Of a DNA stretch of 9,300 nt, positions 1 to 5,525 are shown piece after piece. The notes beneath the pieces were generated by a model. That model saw only the letters and a program-made list of their open reading frames with translations, did no database searches and was not told where the DNA came from. Within the stretch, counting starts at the first letter, position 1. Every line of letters begins with the position of its first letter. Origin of the DNA: Chloroflexota bacterium (lineage in GTDB: Bacteria > Chloroflexota > Anaerolineae > Thermoflexales > Thermoflexaceae); assembly GCA_030550075.1 (NCBI GenBank), contig JAUQQB010000082.1:1-9300 (forward strand), in the 5' to 3' direction. A program made the translations under genes and the position numbers.

Positions 1-366
1 CTCAATCCCAGCTGCTGGTCCAGGGGGAAAAAGCCCGCTGTGACAGCGTTCACAGTAGTAGTACCCCCGCCGGATGTCCAGAGGGCCTACCCGACTCCCC
101 ACGGTCACCGGACTGCTCCCCTTGTATCGCATCTCCTTTCCGCAATGCGGACAGACGGGCCCGGGCACAGGCCGCGCCGCCACCTGTCGCTCCACCAGGA
201 ACTGGGCCAGCCGCTGCCCCACCCGTTGGCGAATCTTCAATACCACCTCCTCAATCTCCACCAGGGTCGGTGCAGAATGTTTCTCCTCCCACTCCAGCAT
301 CTCCTCCATCATCCCCTCAATTTCGGCCAACAACGCTTTCTTTATCCGTTCCCGTTCGCTTTCCAT
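1..366 (-). CDS. ISKra4-type transposase, N-terminal part (runs off left edge)
   Basis: This is the first 122 residues of a minus-strand gene still open at base 1. Residues 1-70 are a charged, probably helical segment rich in Glu and Lys. A four-cysteine zinc ribbon follows, with CPHC at about 72-75 and CERC at about 105-108, preceded by a run of three Tyr and followed by GLFPPG. That layout (acidic helical N-terminus, CPxC, YYYC, xRC, GLFPP) is what I know from ISKra4-family transposases, where the ribbon precedes the catalytic domain. The start ATG at 366 is supported by AGGAGGAG seven or so bases upstream. The catalytic part would lie outside the window, so activity cannot be judged. Family call is from memory of the pattern; transposase is more certain than the exact family. 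Confidence 0.72.
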   Translation of the reverse strand, partial: MESERERIKKALLAEIEGMMEEMLEWEEKHSAPTLVEIEEVVLKIRQRVGQRLAQFLVERQVAARPVPGPVCPHCGKEMRYKGSSPVTVGSRVGPLDIRRGYYYCERCHSGLFPPGPAAGIE

Positions 367-434
367 TGTCTCCTCCTGGAGCATTGGTTTGCCCCCCATT
401 ATCCCTCAACTCGCCATAAAACTGAAATGCACCT
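367..434. other. Short leader between transposase start and IS end
   Basis: This stretch holds the ribosome binding site of the minus-strand transposase and no gene of its own. It could be the 5' leader of the ISKra4-type element or the junction where that element inserted into an older IS. I see no clear inverted repeat that would fix the element's end. Confidence 0.4.
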
Positions 435-520
435 CGCTATCGCCTCCTCTTGACACGTGGGTCTTCGTGGGCCATAATCCTGCAAGGAAAGGGTGTCCGC
501 AGTCGATTGCGTAAGTCCTA
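435..520 (-). mobile_element. Terminal remnant of an IS related to the one at 2635-3330
   Basis: Bases 457-520 align without gaps to 3267-3330, the transposase-5' end of the downstream IS, with 49 of 64 identical by my count. A further 11 bases (435-445) match 3251-3261 exactly, with 6 extra bases between the two blocks here. The outermost 18 bases (503-520), read on the minus strand, are TAGGACTTACGCAATCGA, which matches the downstream IS terminus at 15 of 18 positions. No matching transposase gene is attached. This is either the end of an IS mostly replaced by the ISKra4-type element, or the true end of that element if the two families share termini. Confidence 0.7.
450..478 (+). promoter_or_regulatory. 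Sigma-70 promoter inside the IS end, reading into the R-M genes
   Basis: TTGACA at 450-455 is a perfect -35 box. Exactly 17 bp later CATAAT at 473-478 differs from the -10 consensus at one base. Transcription would start near 485 and cross the IS tip into the endonuclease gene at 543. The homologous IS end at 3251-3330 keeps CATAAT at the same place but lacks TTGACA, because the -35 lies in the 6-base length difference. I see no other good promoter ahead of the endonuclease gene. Confidence 0.65.
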
Positions 521-542
521 ACCTGTAAAGGTGGTGGCGGTG

Positions 543-1205
543 ATGGCGTCCATTTTTGACTTACTTGACGACGAACGAATCTGCGAAAGAATTCGCAAAC
601 GGTTACCTCGCTTGTTCGCTCTGGCGGAATTGGAAGCCTCAAGGGCAGGTAGGGTTGGCATGGAGGTTGGCACGCTAAGAGAGCAAATTCTCGTCGCCTT
701 GCTCATTTACAAGTTCGGGGAGGAAAATCTGAGTCTGGACATCCCTATAACGATGTCCGAAGTGGATGTCATGGTTTTTGGTAGGCCTCTTTCCATCAAA
801 ACTGCAACAGCGAAACCAGGGGTTGTCCCTGCTGTTAAAGTTGTTTGGACTGTTGATTGGCAAAAAGCGCAAGATTTCGTGGAAGGGTATCGGCCAAAAA
901 GTGACATGTTGCTGGTTATAGTGCGCTGGGAGTCAAAAGGAGGTCTCTATCTCGTGCCGCAAGATGCTCAAGAAGAAGTGTTTGACCGTTTAGGGCGTGA
1001 GAATTACTTGCACATACCTAAGCGGGGCACGAACCCGAGGGGTGTTGAAATATCTCGCAAAGCCGTTGCTCAATTGATTCGCCACCATCAGACCAAAGGG
1101 CTCGAAATAGAGTGGCATCGCAACATTGTCGCTTCGGGGGTTGAAAGAAGTTTGACTCCTTACAAACGATGGCTCTCCTACTGGCAGTCGGAGGAGGAGG
1201 TGTAA
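543..1205 (+). CDS. ThaI-type type II restriction endonuclease
   Basis: A 220-residue protein resembling, from memory, the ThaI family of type II enzymes, whose founder cuts CGCG. Recognisable stretches are the N-terminal LLDDERI, SRAGRVGMEVGTLRE at 33-47, YKFGEEN at 56-62, and GTNPRGVEIS at 162-171. EVDV (D75) followed by SIKT (K86) fits a PD-(D/E)XK metal site as D75...S84-x-K86; that assignment is inferred from motif spacing. ATG 543 is chosen over the in-frame GTG at 531 because AAGGTGG (528-534) sits 8 bases ahead of it. The methyltransferase starts 4 bases after its stop, so the two are co-transcribed. Its base composition is less GC-rich than the right half of the window, consistent with import. 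The reading frame looks intact. The specificity is inferred and could differ. Confidence 0.72.
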   Translation: MASIFDLLDDERICERIRKRLPRLFALAELEASRAGRVGMEVGTLREQILVALLIYKFGEENLSLDIPITMSEVDVMVFGRPLSIKTATAKPGVVPAVKVVWTVDWQKAQDFVEGYRPKSDMLLVIVRWESKGGLYLVPQDAQEEVFDRLGRENYLHIPKRGTNPRGVEISRKAVAQLIRHHQTKGLEIEWHRNIVASGVERSLTPYKRWLSYWQSEEEV

Positions 1206-1209
1206 TGAA

Positions 1210-2109
1210 ATGAGGCGACGAGGTTCACGGACGAACACCTTTGGAAGCCCCGCTCGCATCTCCCACGACGCCACTCCCTTTTACAGTCGTCGGCTTTACG
1301 ATGGCTTGCTCCAAGAGCCAGGGGTTCCATATCATGAGAACCCCTTGCCGTCCGAATGTATCAACCGCATATTTTGCAAAAGTTCTGAAAGCATGGAAGA
1401 ACTACCCGATAGTTCCGTCCACCTTATGGTCACTTCGCCACCTTACAATGTCGGCAAGGAATACGATGACGACTTGACATTGGACGAGTATAGGGCCTTC
1501 ATCAAACGAGTGATGTCGGAAGTGTATCGGGTGCTGGTTCCAGGTGGTCGGGCATGCATCAACATAGCGAATTTGGGTCGGCGTCCCTATTTGCCCATCC
1601 ATGCCTTCATCATTCAAGACATGTTGGAGTTGGGCTTTCTCATGCGAGGCGAAATCATTTGGGACAAAGCATCCAGCGCAAGCCCATCCACAGCATGGGG
1701 AAGTTGGTGTTCGCCTCAAAATCCGACCCTTCGGGATACTCATGAATACATCCTCGTCTTTTGCAAACAAACTTTTAGTCGTTCCAACCCTTTTAACCGT
1801 CAACCGACGATAAGCCGTGACGAATTTTTGGAGTTCACAAAAAGCGTTTGGCGCTTTCCTGCTGAGCCAGCAACGAAAGTTAGGCATCCTGCTCCGTTTC
1901 CTGTGGAGTTGCCTTATCGGCTCATCCAACTTTACACGTTTGAAGGGGAGGTCGTCCTGGATCCGTTCATCGGTAGCGGAACGACCGCCATCGCCGCATT
2001 GAAAACTGGACGGGTTTTCGTCGGATATGAAATCCATCCCGACTATGTGGCTTTAGCCAACCAACGCATTGAAGCCTTTCTACCTCAGAAACCCCTTTTT
2101 GATTGGTGA
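1210..2109 (+). CDS. Beta-class DNA methyltransferase (TSPPY, probably N4-cytosine)
   Basis: A 299-residue SAM-dependent amino-methyltransferase. Catalytic motif IV is TSPPY at 75-79, and the SAM-binding motif I, DPFIGSGTT, comes late at 251-259. That order defines the beta class. Ser before PPY is usual in N4-cytosine enzymes, so the likely product is m4C, but N6-adenine cannot be excluded. Other family landmarks are the VLVPGG strand-turn at 108-113, EIIWDK at 148-153, and HPAPFP at 226-231 just before motif I. GGAGGAGG near 1191-1200 precedes the ATG and overlaps the end of the endonuclease gene. The pairing implies it protects the endonuclease's site. Its stop overlaps the next start as TGATG, suggesting that ruvB was once translationally coupled. 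The gene looks intact. Confidence 0.88.
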   Translation: MRRRGSRTNTFGSPARISHDATPFYSRRLYDGLLQEPGVPYHENPLPSECINRIFCKSSESMEELPDSSVHLMVTSPPYNVGKEYDDDLTLDEYRAFIKRVMSEVYRVLVPGGRACINIANLGRRPYLPIHAFIIQDMLELGFLMRGEIIWDKASSASPSTAWGSWCSPQNPTLRDTHEYILVFCKQTFSRSNPFNRQPTISRDEFLEFTKSVWRFPAEPATKVRHPAPFPVELPYRLIQLYTFEGEVVLDPFIGSGTTAIAALKTGRVFVGYEIHPDYVALANQRIEAFLPQKPLFDW

Positions 2110-2634
2110 TGCGCATGAGAAAGAGGTGGGTTTTGCCGATGCCGATGGAGAACGATGACGAACAAATGTTGGTGGGGTTGAGACCAAGAACCCTTGACGA
2201 ATACATCGGGCAGTGTGAAAAGGTTGCGCATCGCTATTGAGGCAGCAAAGCAGCGGGGTGAATCCCTTGAACACTTGCTTCTTTACGGTCCGCCAGGGCT
2301 TGGCAAAACGACTTTGACTCACATCATCGCAAATGAGATGGGCGTCGGCATTATCGCGACAACTGCCCTATCCCTTTCCCTTAAGTGGGCTGGTGATGTC
2401 ATGGGTTGCTCGCTCAGCCTGAACGAGGCGAAGTCCTGTTCGTTGACGAAGTTCACAGGCCACCTCGGCATGTTGAGGAGTTCCTTTATCCAGTGCTTGA
2501 GATGTTTCGGATTGACTTCGGTTTGAGCAAAAGACCGGGGGCAAAACCTCATAGATTTGAGTTACCATCGTTTACCTTTATCGGCGCGAGCACAAAAGCG
2601 GGCAACCTTTCAAAAGGGAGCAACTAAACTTTGG
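2109..2634 (+). pseudogene. ruvB: ruvB remnant: frameshifted and 3'-truncated by an IS
   Basis: Fragments of the Holliday-junction branch-migration ATPase RuvB lie in successive frames. From ATG 2109 comes LRPRTLDEYIGQ, ending in a stop at 2238. A second frame gives LRIAIEAAKQRGE and then the Walker A stretch LLLYGPPGLGKTT with IIANEMGVGI. A third frame from about 2404 gives LAQPERGEVLFVDEVHR (Walker B) and FELPSFTFIGASTKAG (sensor 1 region), stopping at 2625-2627. The first shift, near 2213-2218, looks like a small deletion after the IGQ codons. The second is one missing G in ATGGGTTGCTC at 2400-2410. A third shift near 2612 may be present, since another frame then gives FKREQLNFG, recalling RuvB's LRERFG. 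Homology ends at the IS; lid and C-terminal domains are gone. It cannot make a working RuvB, so a functional copy is expected elsewhere. Confidence 0.9.
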
Positions 2635-3330
2635 TAGGACTTACTCAGTTGAGATGAGTTCATAAGTGGGCTGAGCCAGATCGGATCGGATGGCATCCCG
2701 AAGAATCGCTGTCTTTGTCTCATACCCACTCATCCTTGTCCGCCAACGATAAACCTCCAGCCTCCAAAAAGCCCTCGAGGAGCAAACGATGCTTGAGGAG
2801 CGCCACTCCTTGGCTTCCACAAGCATCGCCCGAAAGTGCTCGTTCTTGGTCGTTTGGGAAAGAGGCTTGTCATAAACCCGAAAATCGCAAGGGAGGAGGG
2901 TGTTCCCATCCGTCCAGAGCCAGGTCGAAAGGACAATGCCCTTCCCTCCCCTTCGGTGTTTGCCACTCCAAGGATACGTCACCCGTTCCATCCTTTGGGC
3001 GTAGGGCACATCTTCGGTGGTGTCATCCCAGACCCAAAGCCTCTTTCCTTGGTCCACGAACGCCTTGGCTTCCTGCCACAACGCCTTGATGTCGAAGGGC
3101 TGTCTTTTGAGCAGGCGGGTAAAGGCCTCGTGAGCGGGGGGATTAGGGCTTTCGGGTGGGCCTCGATCTGCCTCGGTGCAGGGGAAGGTCTTCGGGGCAG
3201 CGAGGGTGAAGGGGATGGAATCAAGGTCAGCCCACGGAGGTGGGTTCATCCGCTATCGCCTGAAAAGTGGGTTTTCAAGTGCCATAATTCTGCCAAAGAA
3301 GGGGGTTCGCCGTCAACTGCGCAAGTCCTA
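2635..3330 (-). mobile_element. Internally deleted IS4/IS701-type element with both inverted repeats
   Basis: The element is 696 bp and bounded by imperfect inverted repeats. The left is TAGGACTTACTCAGTTGA (2635-2652). The right, read on the minus strand, is TAGGACTTGCGCAGTTGA (3313-3330). They match at 16 of 18 positions. It contains one shortened transposase frame. I see no convincing target duplication: the left flank ends CTTTGG and the right flank begins TATGGT. That, together with a truncated gene on each side, suggests deletion or rearrangement next to the element. Because both ends survive, it could still be moved by a full-length relative acting in trans. Confidence 0.85.
2641..3249 (-). 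pseudogene. DDE transposase with the middle of the catalytic domain deleted (IS4/IS701 group)
   Basis: A 202-residue open frame. Residues 8-30 (LDSIPFTLAAPKTFPCTEAD) and the DDTT of WDDTTEDVPYA at 74-84 are typical of the N-terminal half of IS4/IS701-group transposases and contain the first catalytic Asp. YPWSGKHRRG (92-101), LLWTDG-like (110-115) and CDFRVYDKP (121-129) follow as in complete relatives. After AMLVEAKE (about 148) the expected FDSWY-like segment with the second Asp is missing. The sequence jumps to a normal-looking C-terminus ending AILRDAIRSDLAQPTYEL. Relatives are, from memory, well over 300 residues, so roughly 100-200 residues have been lost, at about 2790-2810 on the + strand. 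The product should be inactive. Confidence 0.82.
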
Positions 3331-3426
3331 TATGGTGAGGATCTGCTCATCTTCATGCAGGGCCTCAACCTGACCATAATGGGGAAAATAGAGCGAGCGT
3401 GTCTCATCATCGCACATCTCCACCAT
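3328..3426 (-). pseudogene. 5' stub of an unidentified gene cut off by the IS
   Basis: A 32-codon frame begins at ATG 3426 just after a GGAGAGA ribosome binding site. It reads MVEMCDDETRSLYFPHYGQ onward and is ended by the TAG that forms the first bases of the IS terminus, so the stop is supplied by the inserted element. The start overlaps the end of the degraded gene upstream by 20 bases, a typical operon arrangement. I do not recognise the family, and the stub is too short to assign. Confidence 0.45.
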
Positions 3427-4155
3427 TCTCTCCGGTGAACAAGGGCTGTGCCTCCCCGAACATCCGCTGATATTCCTGTTCCAGGTCGTAGCCGAAGAAG
3501 GCATACAGGGCACAGGAGGCAGCGTTAGCGACTTGAGAGTGGCGAGCACGCACACCGCCATTGAAACTGAATTCCAAGTGGTATTGGTTCAGCCTAACCC
3601 CCACCTCATCAATGGCGTCCTTTAAGTCCTTGTCTTTGGGGATTCGCCAGTTCGGGCCATACCCGCTGTCATCAAAAGCACGTGCGGATTGACGCCGATC
3701 CTTTGGGCATTGCTGATATTCCACACATATTCGGCCACGTTGTACCTATGACCGTAGGCGTCCATCCGGGTGTGACGGGCCCACTGGGGATGATGCTTCT
3801 CCAGCGCCTGCTGTAGCATCCCAATCGCTCCCCACTCGCCCAACTCCAGACCCGCATCCACATCGTCGTAAACCGCATGGTCTATGGGATAGATCACCTG
3901 CTTGCTGCCGGACACCAGGCAACAAGGAGAGGCCCAGGGGAAGGGGGTGGGGGAGAGGATTGGAGTGAGCGGGGGGGGCGTGGCTGTGGGTGGAGAGGTG
4001 GAAGTGGCCGTGACCGTGGCCGTGGGGGAGGAGGTCGGCGTAGAAGGCGGCGTGGGCGTGGGCCCTGCCCGGCGAGCGGTGCGGGCCACCACCCCAACAT
4101 CAGCCAGGGCAAGAGAAGCCTTCAGACGTTCAGAGCCGTAGGAGACATGCTCCCC
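3407..4155 (-). pseudogene. Degraded secreted-type protein with Pro/Thr linker, possibly lysozyme-like
   Basis: Two minus-strand frames together make one protein. The upstream frame (4155 to about 3660) has a Pro/Thr/Ser linker, then a domain with HAVYDDVDAGLELGEWGAIG and AQRIGVNPHVLL. The downstream frame supplies DDSGYGPNWRIPKDKD, ANAASCALYAFFGYD and a stop at 3407. They join near 3650-3670, so one frameshift separates them. The linker suggests an exported or cell-surface protein, but no signal peptide or credible start is visible. The frame is closed by TGA at 4156-4158, and the only starts are internal GTG codons near 4092. The IGVNPHVLL segment followed by a late NAAS(C)ALYAFF segment recalls a lysozyme-like domain of large actinobacterial and Chloroflexota cell-wall proteins, but this is a weak resemblance. 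It is both 5'-truncated and frameshifted, next to an IS. Confidence 0.55.
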
Positions 4156-4182
4156 TCAACCGCGTCTATTCTGCCTTATGAA

Positions 4183-5523
4183 TCACATGGGAGGGCTGGG
4201 AAGATCGCTCCTGTCCGTTTCCGTGCTCTGGGAAGGCGCGGGCTCGAGCGGGCCGGGTTTCTCCTGCGACCGCTGCCAGCGTATCCATCCCCAGCGGATC
4301 AGGGCGGCCGGACCTCCCATCGCGAGGAACCCCCAGAGGCTGAAGACGATCGCTCCGACCGCCTGGGCGGTGAGCTGGCCGGGATCGGCCGGCTGGCCCC
4401 ATCCAGGCACCCCAACCACGCCCAGGTTCGGGACGCCCAGAAAGGCCTCTCGACCCACCTCATTCCATCCCACCCCGGCGCGCCCATCCGCGAACAGCCC
4501 CACCCCCAACAGCCCCAGAATTCCAGCGATCCCATACAGCAGGGCCAGACTCTGGGGCGTGACGCCCCACCGGCGGAGACCATAGACCAGCACCGGCGTC
4601 CCCAGGCCGATCAGGACGCCCCATCCCCAGGCCTGCCACGGGCCGGTAAAGGGGGCGGCGCTCATCCCGGCAATCCACCCCGCCGCGATGGCCCGCAGGA
4701 CCATCAGCAGGTCTACCTCGCGGGCGACCAGGCCCGTGTAGAGCCCGGCGCCAAGGGCAGCCCCGAGCGTCCCCAGCCATGCATTGCGGGCCCACTGTAT
4801 AGAATCCAGGGCCGGCCGGGATCCCGCCAGCGGATCCGTCGTCAGCCAGATCAGCCACCCGATCCCGAGGAGCAGGCTTCCCCATGCGCCCAGCAGGGGG
4901 AGATGCACCGGCGGGAGGACCCGCTCCGGGCTGGGCTGGCGAGGGGACCAGGGGAGCAGGAGCCCGAGGAGCGCGCCGCCGGAGAGGGCGAATACAATCC
5001 CCGCCCCGGCGGGGTCCACCACGCCGTGACCCAGGTTCAGGGTAAGGCCCAGGCGGCTCAGCCAGCCGTTCCCCCAGACCCAGTGCATCCCCAATGGGAG
5101 CACCAGCCCGCCCAATCCGGCGCCTGTGAGGGCGGCTGCGGCGGGCGGCCACCCCTCCAGCCCAACGCCCAGGAGGACCGCCGCGGTCAGCACCGCGGGG
5201 GCATGGTGCAGCCATAGCGCGGCGATGGCCGGAGCGCCATCGCTCGAATGAAAGAAAAATCCGCTTAGCCCGATCAGGCTCCAGAGGGGTTGGGGATCCG
5301 CCCCCAAGGTATAAACCCGCCGCAGGGCCTGGAACTCCGGCCCTTCCACCCACAGGCCGATGCCGCCGAAGGCAAATCCGAACCCCGTAAGCCCCCACAG
5401 GGTCAGGGCACCGATCCCGGCGGCCAGTCCCCGCGTGAGGGCCCGGCGGGCTTCCTCCTCCGACATCCCCGCCCACAGCACGGCCATCCACCCGATGGGC
5501 CACAGCCAGCTCAGCCCGTCCAT
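4183..5523 (-). CDS. Ammonium-transporter-like (Amt family) membrane protein lacking the pore histidines
   Basis: A 446-residue, strongly hydrophobic protein with about eleven membrane segments, the size and pattern of Amt channels. Family landmarks in order: GFGFAFGG (47-54) for the usual GYSLAFG; PLGMHWVWGNGWL (143-155) for the PLxHWVWGGGWL type; GHGVVDPAGAG (165-175) for GxGVxDFAGSG; and YGIAGILG (330-337) for VHGVGGIVG. The structural Asp (AmtB D160) is kept at D170. The first pore His (AmtB H168) is Phe178 and the second (H318) is Tyr330. Ammonium transport of the normal kind is therefore doubtful. The ATG at 5523 is preferred over 5529, because GGAGGA lies 6 bases before 5523 but touches 5529. 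The upstream peptidase stop is 2 bases away, so they share a transcript. The C-terminal tail (about 415-446) is hydrophilic and Pro/Ser-rich. Confidence 0.75.
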   Translation of the reverse strand: MDGLSWLWPIGWMAVLWAGMSEEEARRALTRGLAAGIGALTLWGLTGFGFAFGGIGLWVEGPEFQALRRVYTLGADPQPLWSLIGLSGFFFHSSDGAPAIAALWLHHAPAVLTAAVLLGVGLEGWPPAAAALTGAGLGGLVLPLGMHWVWGNGWLSRLGLTLNLGHGVVDPAGAGIVFALSGGALLGLLLPWSPRQPSPERVLPPVHLPLLGAWGSLLLGIGWLIWLTTDPLAGSRPALDSIQWARNAWLGTLGAALGAGLYTGLVAREVDLLMVLRAIAAGWIAGMSAAPFTGPWQAWGWGVLIGLGTPVLVYGLRRWGVTPQSLALLYGIAGILGLLGVGLFADGRAGVGWNEVGREAFLGVPNLGVVGVPGWGQPADPGQLTAQAVGAIVFSLWGFLAMGGPAALIRWGWIRWQRSQEKPGPLEPAPSQSTETDRSDLPSPPM

Positions 5524-5525
5524 CG

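Noticed and set aside
74..514. Plus-strand frame of 146 codons near the left edge
   Set aside because: It is antisense to the zinc-ribbon transposase start; the minus strand has the ribosome binding site and conserved cysteines.
1402..2037. Minus-strand frame of 211 codons across the methyltransferase
   Set aside because: It is fully antisense to a gene with clear methyltransferase motifs and shows no domain of its own.
2194..2627. The two ruvB-like frames as separate small genes
   Set aside because: Together with the frame from 2109 they are consecutive pieces of one RuvB; each lacks parts of the ATPase core, so a single pseudogene is the better reading.
3894..4112. Pro/Arg-rich minus-strand frame
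   Set aside because: It is an alternative frame through the repetitive linker of the degraded gene; composition comes from the G-rich tract.
3877..5217. Long open frame of 446 codons on the + strand
   Set aside because: It is very rich in Gly, Arg, Pro and Gln, has no recognisable domain and no good start. It lies antisense to the Amt-like gene and the degraded gene, as expected for a GC-rich shadow frame.
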